A program made the position numbers and the translations under genes. Positions 30,801 to 40,368 of a stretch of DNA of 64,000 nucleotides are shown here, one piece after another (positions within the stretch are counted from its first letter, which is position 1; the number at the start of each line of letters is the position of its first letter). Below the pieces are notes generated by a model. It was not told the origin of the DNA. It worked only from the letters and a program-made list of their open reading frames with translations, and did no database searches. The DNA lies in assembly GCA_963930775.1 (NCBI GenBank), contig OZ005695.1:2356001-2420000 (forward strand). Direction: 5' to 3'. The stretch comes from Cliona cf. orientalis (Eukaryota; Porifera; Demospongiae; Clionaida; Clionaidae).

Positions 30801-31579
30801 TAGTCCAGGTTCTTGCTACACTTGTAGCCATGATATATTCCAACCTCCTTTTTGCTACCATTGTTACATTTCGGTCTGCTACCCTACATATATCTACAAC
30901 TAACGGCACTCAGTACTCTAAAACAGTTTGGTACTATGACGGAAGTATACCCTATCTGGGTCTTAAGCACACTCCACAGTTTGTCATCGCATTGATATGC
31001 TCACTGTTCATGCTCTACTTCATGAGTTCACTTCTTTTCATCCAGTGTCTCCAAAAGAGGTCTGAGATTCCTTGCTTACGTTGGGTTGAGAGACTTAGGC
31101 CATTTTATGAAGCCTACACTGGACCGTGTCGTGACCACTATCGTTTTTGGCCTGGATTTCTACTCTTAGTACGAACGGGATTGTTCATCATGAATTCCTT
31201 AGTACCATCACACATTGGCACATTCTTTCAAATAAAGATGCTTATCACAGCTGTAAGCTTTGTGCTTATCATATCCCTGGCTTGCATTTCTCCACAAGGA
31301 GTCTACAAAAGGTGGCCTATTAACATCCTAGAGTTCTCGTTTTATCTGAATCTTTGCATCACTAGTGGATTGTTGGCCTTAAACTACAACAAGCAAAAGA
31401 ATGTGTCCGTTGTCTACACCTCAGTCAGCATTGCAGCAATCACATTCTTTGGAATTCTGGTATACCATGTCTACTGTCAAGTCAAGAGTACAAATGCATG
31501 GAAGAAGCTTTCTACTTGGACATCATTCTGTCCGAGCTATGTTTGTCCGCAATCGCACAAAGCAGCCGGATCATCATAG
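27899..31579 (+). CDS. Gene 4 (clade I, beta type), tail frameshifted
   Basis: The ATG used by most paralogues is TTG here (27887), so the ATG at 27899 is chosen; it still gives a full signal peptide (MEGVLVFFLLLALLLFC). 1,226 residues. SQCPVDIQITECQTLDWY is followed by a beta-helix of roughly residues 65-560, then CFCSKS and YPGQEFTVSVVTIGQNGSSA. The EGF-like knot begins at residue 813 and about nine hydrophobic segments run from about 848. At 31526-31529 four extra bases (TTCT) shift the frame, replacing the conserved acidic tail with FCPSYVCPQSHKAAGSS. The protein keeps all membrane segments but loses the dileucine and REPLVEA motifs. The original tail frame continues unbroken to 31688. 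Confidence 0.85.
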   Translation: MEGVLVFFLLLALLLFCPIASLHVTLNQQLILYVKRSNKSQCPVDIQITECQTLDWYSAHFNSSFVSNTKMLFEEGGHELKNTIVIDNCHNFTMIGNGSVENLNGGLPQPTSTIYCDKQSSAGFFFLNSSNVSIKNLEFRFCGGQNDQYNWHNISASLSFDSVENLSLDQVVVSGAKGHGLYTKDIFGTNYVVESAFMNSSRHQNFSQSGNARFNFSTQQLLTSSLVLNSSWFMHKETSLEYLMDGGLVITIACPNINISLDNVTAKGNTGGLGGNIAIFFIIFNAKSSRIVIKNCRIMDGYAFKGGGLAFWSEQNHKTYHMLEKHSFDHSILIIRDTTFYNNHALNSSSAMYIAHYSHDTTNHLKHITITNCTFTKNKGRESTVDIIQHSLQPMTPFLNTTIMMCSFKSNILLNDYDAILKIYSDKVSLINSTFTGNNSTAISLSSAYLNLHGNILFENNSARLGGAMKINEASLIFVYRGTHVRFINNRAEEKGGAIYVKTSCMDSSISTLVCFIQPAPPYYMTAISEFTKLMMLEFINNSAKVSGDVLYGGDFDQCTTTLPYSLNKIWTHKYYNYTVKIFNALFKMEKQQGLSVISSDPRKVCFCSKSLPRKPCTTMKKPNQTYPGQEFTVSVVTIGQNGSSAKGRVNASLLNENFKSHRLFRVSYPVLTDECVNLTFIVQSNRSHAQLTFAPDTAGSYCRITTVDMIVQILPCPLGFQLSHTAPYICSCDPFLAKFLMFNLQITCSIDNQTISVPQKAIWFGCLILEQLNQSSLNCDSLVVTPNCDHCHNALSNSKTVEIPLKNLDEQCSEGHTGIMCGTCKPGYSRVLGDLMNCQKGCTYTNLPILLIAFVASVILLLTVIRALNITVTEGTINGILVYTTVMQTHHSYFSENLSRFGQGCWVFISWINLTLGFKACFYKGMNGYGQIWILFGQAIVSFLFLFTVILLGRRFIFFTRLLGRNIVQVLATLVAMIYSNLLFATIVTFRSATLHISTTNGTQYSKTVWYYDGSIPYLGLKHTPQFVIALICSLFMLYFMSSLLFIQCLQKRSEIPCLRWVERLRPFYEAYTGPCRDHYRFWPGFLLLVRTGLFIMNSLVPSHIGTFFQIKMLITAVSFVLIISLACISPQGVYKRWPINILEFSFYLNLCITSGLLALNYNKQKNVSVVYTSVSIAAITFFGILVYHVYCQVKSTNAWKKLSTWTSFCPSYVCPQSHKAAGSS

Positions 31580-32038
31580 TGATGACTTTGAAGATGAGGA
31601 ATTTGATGAGAGAGATCAACTACTGCCTCAGGCACTACCGCCTGTGATCAGGTTTGATCACCTACGCGAACCACTAGTGGAAGCATAAACAAAAAAAATG
31701 ACTATCATAATTATTAGCTATCTTCTATACTGGGTGTCTTTTTTGAAAGTGTACACTAGTTCCATTAGCAACAAGGAGTGCATATAATTATTACAGTTGA
31801 GTTACATATACTTGTATGTTAGAGCATACATTATTATTAAGTTGTAGTGTTACTGGCAGCAAACATCAGTGTTGATTACCAAATGGAAGGTACGCCGCGT
31901 AGGTGGTAAAAGCTACCAATTAAAAGTAATCGGTCACAGTTACAGTGTAAACTGTAAACATGATGTTATAATTAGGCAAGTGCACCTATTTGGAAAAGAA
32001 ACTGAAATATGTACAGAGAGTCAATAGTAAACTGTGAG
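31580..32038 (+). other. Out-of-frame gene 4 tail remnant and 3' flank
   Basis: 31580-31688 still spells the DDFEDEEFDERDQLLPQALP and REPLVEA codons in the other frame. The clade I 3' flank follows. No AATAAA is in the usual place (AACAAGG). Confidence 0.55.
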
Positions 32039-32393
32039 TAGCGATTACAGACCTCCAAATTTCACCGGTTTTTCCGCGGAATTTCTCCCAGTAGGATATC
32101 AATGTTCGAGTATCAGAAGGTAGCTCTCCACGAGCTCTATCCAACGGCGCTTGTAACGCGATCGTAGGTAAAACCGTTACGAAGCCACGCCCACCTAAAC
32201 TTTCTCCATAGAAACTTAATACAAGCAAAAATAAAGCTAGCGGCGATTCCGCGGGACCGATTTGCAAGGTTAAGGCCTCGATAGATAGCTTTTTCATTGA
32301 GCTATCTACTGCAATTTGTTTCATGAGTGTACTCCTAGCCAGAGCCGAGATATTCACGATCTACTGCAGGCACTTGGAGGTCTGTAATCGCTA
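32039..32393. mobile_element. hAT-like MITE with target duplication, 355 bp
   Basis: The ends are TAGCGATTACAGACCTCCAA and its perfect reverse complement. CTGTGAG is duplicated at 32032-32038 and 32394-32400, and paralogous flanks have the site once (AACTATGAGCAC or AACTGTGAGCAC). The end TAGCG fits the hAT pattern YARNG; hAT duplications are usually 8 bp and here 7 match. No coding capacity. Confidence 0.8.
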
Positions 32394-32554
32394 CTGTGAG
32401 CACTTTAGATAATGGAGACTTGCTGTAATAGATTATAGATTCATGATGTAGAAACCAGAGTGATATAATATTATTATTGTTTAGTAATAGATGGAGGCCT
32501 GCATTATGTCTGTATTGATAGCAGAGCACGTACTATAGACCTTCCATTCATATT

Positions 32555-32922
32555 TACCCCGCGCGCATGCGCAAGGGGTAAAGCAATCGTCTGTTGTCGT
32601 CGTTGTCGTCGGCACGAAAATCGCCAGATCTCGAGTTCTAGGTGTCTATGCGTGCTGTAAGCACAACCAATCGGTAGATATCGGTGAAAAACTGGTTTGT
32701 ACGGGCTTCGAATTGCTCAAAAAGGCTTACTAGTGCTACAAATCGTGCATTTTCTGTTCAACATACCTGTGGTTTGTTGACCACACCCACTCTTTTAGCA
32801 TGCTGATACAACTGCGCATGCTCAAGCTCAGTGTTGGAAAGGGTCGTCAGATCATAAAACAGTTATGCCGCAGAGTGTTGCAGTCAGTACTACGCTACTA
32901 TCGATACAGAGCGCGCGGGGTA
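32555..32922. mobile_element. MITE with TACCCCGCGCGC ends
   Basis: The ends TACCCCGCGCGC and GCGCGCGGGGTA are inverted. The left subterminal part CATGCGCAAGGGGTAAAGCA recurs in reverse at 41519-41545. A decayed form (TGTGCATGTGCAAGGG) occurs at about 35419, 43151, 54548 and 60860. The flanks match other spacers across the site. Confidence 0.65.
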
Positions 32923-33541
32923 TGTGCTCTACAGAGCTCTAGTCTTATTTATATTGATAGTGGCTGAATTGTGCTAGAGCTCAGCATCACAGATCGACTC
33001 TTCCATTCATATCTGTGTTAGCTAATTAATAGCAGCTGAACTGTACTAGAGCACCATAGATCCTTCACCTCATTCATATTCTGTGTTGATAGCAGCCAAA
33101 CTATTTATAATAGAAATAAAAAGGGTGCACGTATTAGGCAAAACTTACAAATACATCACTTATGAATCAAAACAAATAATGTTCTAAAATGTATGATTAC
33201 CCAGTATATAGGTTCATGCGCCAGTATAATGGTATTGATACAAGCAGTTGCAGCATCAGGTCTTCAGGTACCATAATTGAGCATGGCTTGAGATATACTA
33301 TACCCTCAGTTGAGATATACTGTTACTACTTTGATGTTCACTGTTTACATAAACTGCATTGATTTACAAGATATTGCTAGGCCACTCTACAAAATGAATG
33401 CATGGGAGTGCAGAACCCTCACTGCTACATGCATGCATGACTAATGCACGTGTAGATCTATGGCATGTCTCTCTGTGTATGCCAGTTCAATATCAGGAGT
33501 ATTGAAGTAGCTATATACCCTGCACCTGTACAAGATTCTAA
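32923..33541. other. Spacer with dead clade II-type promoter
   Basis: TGCTAGAGCTCAGCATCACA and TTCATATTCTGTGTTGATAG follow the usual spacer. From about 33290, GAGATATACTGTTACTACTT and AGGCCACTCTACAAAATGAA are traces of the clade II leader. No gene is seen. Confidence 0.4.
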
Positions 33542-33870
33542 TACAGGGTTTCATACATGCAGTGGGGGGAAGCTTCCTCCTCAAAACACCCAGCTTCCAC
33601 CCCACCCCCCCTCCCTAAAGGAAAGAGCGAAAGAAGAAAGCTAGGAGAGAGAGAGAGAAAGAGAGAGATAGAAAGAGGAGGTAAGGGGAAGGGGAGTAGC
33701 TATGCTAGATATTTTTTTGTGCTACGGTGCAACTGATCAGTAATCCCTTATAGTTAATATACTAGATAAAACCTGAGTAACATCCAATAACACATCTTAA
33801 TGGTTAAGGGGGGAGGAGGGGACACGGTGCGTGTAACTGCCATGCCCACTTTTTTGGGTGAAACCCTGTA
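33542..33870. mobile_element. Short TIR element with polypurine tract
   Basis: 12-bp perfect inverted ends TACAGGGTTTCA/TGAAACCCTGTA, 329 bp. The interior holds a pyrimidine/C-rich run (33597-33615) and a nearly pure purine stretch (about 33617-33690, GAGAGAGAGAGAAAGAGAGA type). No coding capacity. A TA target is possible. Confidence 0.6.
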
Positions 33871-34211
33871 GTACTGTTTTCTTCAGAGTCAGCACGAGTA
33901 GGGGGAAGGCACGTGGCTATGTCACTATATAAACTGAAAGCGTCCGTGACATACTTAAACTGAATTATAGCCACTGCCTATTTACACTGTCACTACATTG
34001 ACGACTGACCAGCAAGGCACAGGATGGCAATCAATCATGTAGCTGAGGTAGGTGCCATATAAACACAGACTGGCAACAGCTGCACACTACTACACGGTAA
34101 ACCTTGAATGCGTACTTTCTCTAAGACTACCTTTACTACGCTTTGCGGCGAGGATTAACTAGCATCTTAAGAGACATCAAACCATAGCTACCATACTAGA
34201 GAAGAGATATT
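33871..34211. other. Spacer
   Basis: Ends in a clade II leader (GACATCAAACCATAGCTACC, TAGAGAAGAGATATT). No gene is seen. Confidence 0.35.
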
Positions 34212-34310
34212 ATGTCAGGAGCACTCCCATTGAGGCAAGTTCTATTGCTACTCTTCCAGCTCTCTGAGATGTTCAGAGTCAGGCACAGCAGAATCGCTAT
34301 CATGTAGGTA
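34212..34310 (+). pseudogene. Clade II 5' stub upstream of gene 5
   Basis: ATG 34212, MSGALPLRQVLLLLFQLSEM in frame, then frame loss at the VQSQ codons. Homology ends near CATGTAGG. Confidence 0.7.
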
Positions 34311-35710
34311 TACAATATTATATTTTTATTAGCCACTATAGTCCTTTTGCTACATTAATATGCTTTCAGTATTCTCTAATGCATTATCTGCTAGTACAAC
34401 AGAATTATGGTAATGACAAGCTTTCATTGTCCCAACATCTAGTAGCTAAGTTTTCGGAATCTAAGGAGCATTTATTTTAACAGAGTCTATTCCTATGTAT
34501 TTTGACTGTGGTATGTTGGGCCTTATTCTTCTCTCGTATGTCTTGATCACTATTATCACGATAATAATATTATAACAATAACTTCTTAGAATGCATGATT
34601 AAGTACCATAATCCACGTGGAGCTTGTACAGTCCTTTTGCTACATTATTATGCTTTCAGTATTCTCTAATGCATTATCTGCTAAAATTGTTAGTACAACA
34701 GAATTGATGACAAGCTTTCATTGTCCCAAAATCTTAATTGTAAGGAATCTAAGGAGCATTAACAGAGTCTTTTCCCATGTATTTTGACTGTGGTATATCA
34801 ATTGGGCCTTGTTCTTCTCTCGTATGTCTTGATCACTATTATCACAATAATAATATTATTATAACAATAACTTCTTGGAATGCATGATAAAGTACCATAA
34901 TCCACGTGGAGCTTTGTCCCAAAGTGAACAATTATGGTGAAAGGGAATTGATATGGCCAATTGAACCAAGGATCCCCAAACCATACAGTGCATATCGTAT
35001 TCCAAACAATAATCCTTTCATATATACAGTGGAGATAGAACACAAATAAATTCCCACAGAAATGAGTAAAACGGTTGTCAATGATTGCACAATCATTGTT
35101 TGGGGGACTATTACCATACAGGATTAAATATCCTGATGCCTACTCTAATTGCACTTGGTTACGGTCTGATTTAATCCCAGCTGCTTTTGGTAAAATACTG
35201 ATTCCACACTCAGCAGAATCATGACAAAATGAGGATTGAAATGAACATCCTTGTTGTAGTTCTCACTCTAGGGATGCATTTGTGGCACACAGGGTGTATG
35301 GTGGTCTGACATAAGACAATTGCAACACTGTGAGGATAAGTGGGCATAATTTTATAGTATTAAATAGTATACTTGATATTCTCTTCCCCTCCCACATTTA
35401 TTTTTATTATTACCTTGTGTGCATGTGCAAGGGATGCAGCAATTGGTTCTGTTTGTCTGTTGTCTATACATACACTGTCAGGGTATTTCCTCAGAGTCTA
35501 TGGAGTGAATTAAGCCAATATACGCAATAATATTTTGTGTTTTGGGCCAATATGTGAAAATATCAAAGAAGACTCATGTGTATGTATGTAAATATTGATG
35601 TTGTATATTATATAAATGTGACCTGCTGTGAGGAACAGTACCATTTGGGGAAAATGGTGTATGAAACATGATCAATTTTATTATGATATAATGTCCAAAC
35701 GTCCGCTGCA
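34311..35710. repeat. Spacer module, copy 3, with internal tandem duplication
   Basis: Parallels 2681-3449. About 300 bases are duplicated in tandem here (GTCCTTTTGCTACATTA at 34340 and 34631; CTTCTCTCGTATGTCTTGAT at 34530 and 34812). From 34906 a plus-strand frame of about 48 codons is open (VELCPKVNNYGERELIWPIE), unidentified. 35340-35700 is a second block (CCTTGTGTGCATGTGCAAGG, TGTGACCTGCTGTGAGGAAC) shared with 43.1, 54.5 and 60.8 kb. Confidence 0.5.
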
Positions 35711-36246
35711 TAGAATGACCAAGACCATTTTTTGAAGCTTTCACAGGTGCCGCAATCGGATTATCGTTTTTGGCCTGGACTACAGTCTACTACACCATAT
35801 CCTTAGCATGTACTTCAATGGTTATGAATTATAATACTGCGTCATTGGAAGCTCACAATCTCTATGTTTAGTGTCCTGACTTTCCTTGTGATGTCTACAA
35901 AAATGGCCCCTCAATGTATTGGAATTTTCTTACTTTTTGAACCTCTGCATTTTGTGCGTATTCTTATAGGATACTACAAACATCCATACCTACCAATGTT
36001 TGCATCACTCAGCCTTGTTACAGTAATGGATATACTTGTTTGGTTCCTGCTTTATCATACCTATAGCAGATAAAACGATAAAAGCATGGAGTAAAACCAT
36101 AAAAATAATGGTCTGTTCACTTGCAAAGAATAATTCGTAAGCGAAAATTAGATTGCAAACTGAGTGAAGAATGTGATCTCCTATCAGAATCACTCCCAGC
36201 TGTTGCTAAATTTCAAGCCTACCGTGAACCACTCCTTGACGATTAG
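35711..36246 (+). pseudogene. Third-lineage C-terminal relic, best kept copy
   Basis: From AAGACCATTTTTTGAAGCTT (RPF.EA) through TATCGTTTTTGGCCTGGACT (YRFWPG) to a tail that still reads ECDLLSESLPAVAKF and then YREPLLDD-stop. The middle has several frame breaks. The tail shows that the acidic dileucine (EECDLL) and the REPL end are common to all three lineages. Confidence 0.75.
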
Positions 36247-36475
36247 GTACACTTACTTGGTGGGACAGTCTGTACTTTAATCTTTATGTAGGTGTACAAT
36301 ATTTTCTGGTGCATTATCTGCTTATTACACTATTATTACAAAAACGTAAATGTTTCAAAATTATCTTCAGCTTATATTCATGATAAGATTTATTTTTAAT
36401 TAGAGCAACATCAACTTATTGTACTTGACATGCTTAATTTTCTTTATTTTGTCCCAATGCAGCTTCATGACAATA
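36247..36475. other. AT-rich spacer
   Basis: GGTGGGACAGTCTGTACTTT follows the third-lineage tail as at 4.0 kb. No gene is seen. Confidence 0.35.
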
Positions 36476-36579
36476 CTCTGATTCAGTTTATACTTTCAGT
36501 TTGAAGTATAGCTACAGATTGATAAAGCGGCAGAGATCTTGGATAGCATCATTATAGCAAATATTAAGTGAGTGCAGCC
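36476..36579 (+). promoter_or_regulatory. Clade I promoter/5' leader, gene 5
   Basis: CTCTGATTCAGTTTATACTT, CAGTTTGAAGTATAGCTACA, GATTGATAAAGCGGCAGAGA: the best match to the family consensus. The usual initiator position reads GTG (36568). Confidence 0.55.
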
Positions 36580-39500
36580 ATGAAAGGAGTGCTAGTCTTC
36601 TTTCTTTTACTAGATTTGATGCTGTTCTGCCCTATAGCTGGTTTTCAAGTGACTGAGAATGAACAGCTTATCTTATATTACGTAAAGAGAAGTAACAAGT
36701 CTCAATGTCCAGCCGATATCCCATTTACCAAGTGTCAAACTTTGGACTGGTATAGTGCACACTTCAATGCTTCATTCATGCCAAATACAAAAATGTTGTT
36801 TGAAGAGGGAGGACACGACCTGAAGAATACCATCGTGATAGATAATTGTTACAATTTCACTATGATTGGAAATGGAAGTGTAGGAAACCTCAATGGTGGT
36901 TTACCACAGCCAACCAGCACAATCTACTGTGATAAACACTCCAGTGCTGGATTTTTCTTTTCAAACTCAAGCGATGTCAGCATCAAAAACCTGGAGTTTA
37001 AATTTTGCAGTGGACAAAATGATCAATATAATTGGCACAATATCTCTGCTAGCTTAAGTTTTGATTCAGTTGAAAACTTATCTCTGGACCATGTTGTCGT
37101 AAGTGGTGCCAAGGGTCATGGTTTATATACAAGAGATATCTTTGGTTCGAACAATGTGGTGGAATCAGCATTCTTGAATAGCTCTAAGCATCAAAATTTT
37201 AGACAAACTGGAAATGCAAGATTCAACTTCAGTACACAATTGCCAACATCTTCTTTAGTGCTGAATTCATCTTGGTTTATGTACAGAGAGGCTTCACTTG
37301 AATACTTAATGGATGGTGGGTTAGTTATTGCCATATTTTGTCCCAACATTCACGTTACTCTGGTCAATGTCACTGCCAAGGGCAACACTGGTGATCTGGG
37401 AGGTAACATATACATCTTTCTTATATTATTCAATGCTAACAGCAGCAACATAGTCATCAATAACAGTCGTATCATGGATGGGTACGCTTTAAAGGGAGGT
37501 GGACTGGCCTTTCAGTCAAGGCAGAATCAAGAGTATACAGAAAATTACAATCCAGGGAAATATCAAAGTTATAATATTCTTACAGTAAGCAATACATACT
37601 TTTTCAACAATTCTGCAACAAATTCCGGTGGTGCTATGTATATGGCCCACCTCAATCACGATACCACTGTAAGTCATTTAAAACATGTCACTATCATAAA
37701 TTGTACTTTCACGGAAGGCAGTGGGACAGGATCTTCTATGGATATTGTGCAGCATAGCCTACAGCCTATGCTACCTTTTTTAAATACTTCTCTTTTGCTT
37801 TGCAATTTTACAAACAATAGGCTAACAAATCATGATGGAGCTGTTATTGTGATAATTTCAGACAAAGTATCATTAATCAACTGCATTTTTACTGGAAACA
37901 ACTCCACTGCTATAGCCCTAAACAGCGCATATCTCAACCTGTACGGTAACATTTTATTTGAGAACAACACTGCTAGACTTGGAGGAGCAATGAAAATTAA
38001 TGAGGCATCACTCATATTCATACACAATGGTACACAAGTAAGCTTCATTAACAACAGGGCAGAAGAGAAAGGAGGTGCCATCTATGTGAAAACGTCTTGC
38101 CAGGATTCTTTTAAATCAACCGTTATTTGCTTTCTCCAACCAGCTCTGCCTCCACCATATGATATACCGATTAGTGAATTCACTAAATGGATGACATTTG
38201 AATTTATCAACAATTCAGCAAAAGTTTCAGGAGATGCTTTGTACGGTGGAGACTTTGATCGGTGCTCCACAACTCTGGCATACCGTCTGAACAACTCTCA
38301 CCAACACCAACGTTATTCACATTGTAAGGCAATTTTCAAGGGAATCTTTGACATGAAACTACAGTATGGATTATCAAACATATCCTCTGATCCTCGTAAA
38401 GTGTGCTTCTGCAATAATTTTAAAAGATCCTGCAACGTAGTAAAGGATCCAATCGAAGTATATCCTGGGCAAAAGTTCACTGTATCAGTTATTACCGTAG
38501 GACAAATGGAGAGCTCCTCTAGGGGAAGAATAAATGCAAGTTTATTGAATGAAGTATATCCAAGTCATAGACTCATCACGGTAAGCCCTCCCATACAGCT
38601 GACTGAAGGATGTGTGAATTTGACTTATATCCTGAAATCAAATAAGCGTCATGCACAGCTTAGATTTACACCCGAAACTGCTGGTGTATACTGTACTATC
38701 CAGAAGGCAAATTTGGCGGTGGATTTTCTCCCTTGCCCACTGGGTTTTCAGCTTACACAAACTGCTCCATACAAATGCTCATGTGATCCACTTTTATCCA
38801 AATTTCTGACCCTTAATTTACAAATCATATGTAATATCAGCGAACAAATAATCTCAGTTCCGCAGAAGACAATATGGTTTGGTTGCTTCAACCCGCAACA
38901 AAACCAATCCTTGCTGAACTGTGACAGCCTGGTTGTGACACCAAATTGTGATCACTGTCGTAATGCACCAAGTAACAGCAAAACTGTCGAGATACCACTA
39001 ATAGATCTTGATGAGCAGTGCTCTGAAGGTCACACAGGGATAATGTGTGGAACTTGCAAGCCAGGATACAGTCGAGTCCTTGGTGACCTAATGAATTGTC
39101 AGAAAGGCTGTACTTATACAAATCTACCCATACTTTTAATTGCCTTTTTGGTATCGGTAATTCTTTTACTCTCTGTCATCAGAGCTCTCAACATAACTGT
39201 CACTGAAGGAACAATCAATGGTATTCTGGTGTACACAACGGTCATGCAGACTCATCAAAGCTACTTTTCTGAGAATCTGTCACATTTTGGACGAGGCTGC
39301 TGGGTCTTTATCTCATGGATAAACCTCACATTAGGATTCAAAGCTTGCTTCTACAAAGGAATGAATGGCTATGAACAAATATGGATTCTCTTTGGACAAG
39401 CAATCGTCTCCTTTCTCTTTCTATTCATAGTCATCTTGCTGGGTCGAAGGTTCATATTCTTCACGAGACTATTAGGGAGGAATATAGTCCAGGTTCTTGC

Positions 39501-40368
39501 TACACTTGTAGCCATGATATATTCCAACCTCCTTTTTGCTACCATTGTCACATTTCGGTTTGCTATGCTCTATATATCTACAACTAACGGCACTCAGCAC
39601 TCCAAAACTGTTTGGTACTATGATGGAAGCATACCCTATCTGGGTCTTAAGCATGCTCCACTGTTTGTCACCGCATTGATATGCTCATTGTTCATGCTCT
39701 ACTTCATGAGTTCACTTCTTTTCATCCAGTGTCTCCAAAAGAGGTCTGAGATTCCTTGCTTACGTTGGGTTGAGAGACTTAGGCCATTTTATGAAGCCTA
39801 CACTGGACCATGTCGTGACCACTATCGTTTTTGGCCTGGATTTCTACTCTTAGTACGAACGGGATTGTTCATCATGAATTCCTTAGTACCATCACACATT
39901 GGCACATTCTTTCAAATAAAGATGCTTATCACCGCTGTAAGCTTTGTGCTTATCATATCTCTGGCTTGCATTTCTCCACAAGGAGTCTACAAAAGGTGGC
40001 CTATTAACATCCTAGAGTTCTCGTTTTATCTGAATCTTTGCATCACTAGTGGATTCTTGGGCTTAAATTACAACAAGCAGAAGAACGTGTCTGTTGTCTA
40101 CACCTCAGTCAGCATTGCAGCAATCACATTCTTTGGAATTCTGGCATACCATTGCTACAATCAAGTCAGGAGTACAAAAGCATGGAAGAAGCTTTCTACT
40201 TGGACATCAGTCCGAGCTAGCTTTGTCCGCAATCGCACAAAGCAATCGGATCATCATAGTGATGACTTTGAAGATGAGGAATTTGATGAGAGAGATCAAC
40301 TACTGCCTCAAGCACTACCGCCTGTGATTATGTTTGATCACCTACGCGAACCACTCGTGGAAGCATAA
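36580..40368 (+). CDS. Gene 5 (clade I, mosaic beta/alpha ectodomain), intact
   Basis: The upstream initiator of paralogues is GTG here, so the ATG at 36580 is chosen (MKGVLVFFLLLDLMLFCPIA, signal peptide). 1,262 residues, uninterrupted. SQCPADIPFTKCQTLDWY, then a beta-helix rich in N-x-S/T. Residues 1 to about 283 resemble genes 4 and 6 (beta), while about 284-790 resemble gene 2 (alpha: QSRQNQEYTENYNPGKYQS, TEGSGTGSSMDIVQHSLQPM). The EGF-like knot CSEGHTGIMCGTCKPGYSRV starts at residue 814. About nine hydrophobic segments run from about 849, with the signature YRFWPGFLLLVRTG. The tail has ERDQLL and REPLVEA. Likely a plasma-membrane protein with a large outer beta-helix; ligand unknown. Similar layouts (Pmp-like beta-helix plus multi-pass C-terminus) are known in sponges and protists. 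Confidence 0.92.
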   Translation: MKGVLVFFLLLDLMLFCPIAGFQVTENEQLILYYVKRSNKSQCPADIPFTKCQTLDWYSAHFNASFMPNTKMLFEEGGHDLKNTIVIDNCYNFTMIGNGSVGNLNGGLPQPTSTIYCDKHSSAGFFFSNSSDVSIKNLEFKFCSGQNDQYNWHNISASLSFDSVENLSLDHVVVSGAKGHGLYTRDIFGSNNVVESAFLNSSKHQNFRQTGNARFNFSTQLPTSSLVLNSSWFMYREASLEYLMDGGLVIAIFCPNIHVTLVNVTAKGNTGDLGGNIYIFLILFNANSSNIVINNSRIMDGYALKGGGLAFQSRQNQEYTENYNPGKYQSYNILTVSNTYFFNNSATNSGGAMYMAHLNHDTTVSHLKHVTIINCTFTEGSGTGSSMDIVQHSLQPMLPFLNTSLLLCNFTNNRLTNHDGAVIVIISDKVSLINCIFTGNNSTAIALNSAYLNLYGNILFENNTARLGGAMKINEASLIFIHNGTQVSFINNRAEEKGGAIYVKTSCQDSFKSTVICFLQPALPPPYDIPISEFTKWMTFEFINNSAKVSGDALYGGDFDRCSTTLAYRLNNSHQHQRYSHCKAIFKGIFDMKLQYGLSNISSDPRKVCFCNNFKRSCNVVKDPIEVYPGQKFTVSVITVGQMESSSRGRINASLLNEVYPSHRLITVSPPIQLTEGCVNLTYILKSNKRHAQLRFTPETAGVYCTIQKANLAVDFLPCPLGFQLTQTAPYKCSCDPLLSKFLTLNLQIICNISEQIISVPQKTIWFGCFNPQQNQSLLNCDSLVVTPNCDHCRNAPSNSKTVEIPLIDLDEQCSEGHTGIMCGTCKPGYSRVLGDLMNCQKGCTYTNLPILLIAFLVSVILLLSVIRALNITVTEGTINGILVYTTVMQTHQSYFSENLSHFGRGCWVFISWINLTLGFKACFYKGMNGYEQIWILFGQAIVSFLFLFIVILLGRRFIFFTRLLGRNIVQVLATLVAMIYSNLLFATIVTFRFAMLYISTTNGTQHSKTVWYYDGSIPYLGLKHAPLFVTALICSLFMLYFMSSLLFIQCLQKRSEIPCLRWVERLRPFYEAYTGPCRDHYRFWPGFLLLVRTGLFIMNSLVPSHIGTFFQIKMLITAVSFVLIISLACISPQGVYKRWPINILEFSFYLNLCITSGFLGLNYNKQKNVSVVYTSVSIAAITFFGILAYHCYNQVRSTKAWKKLSTWTSVRASFVRNRTKQSDHHSDDFEDEEFDERDQLLPQALPPVIMFDHLREPLVEA

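Noticed and set aside
36580-40368. Bacterial contamination (polymorphic outer-membrane-like beta-helix)
   Set aside because: The AT-rich context, tRNA-type SINE, LINE, MITEs, large spacers and multi-pass C-terminus with an animal-type sorting motif fit a eukaryotic chromosome.
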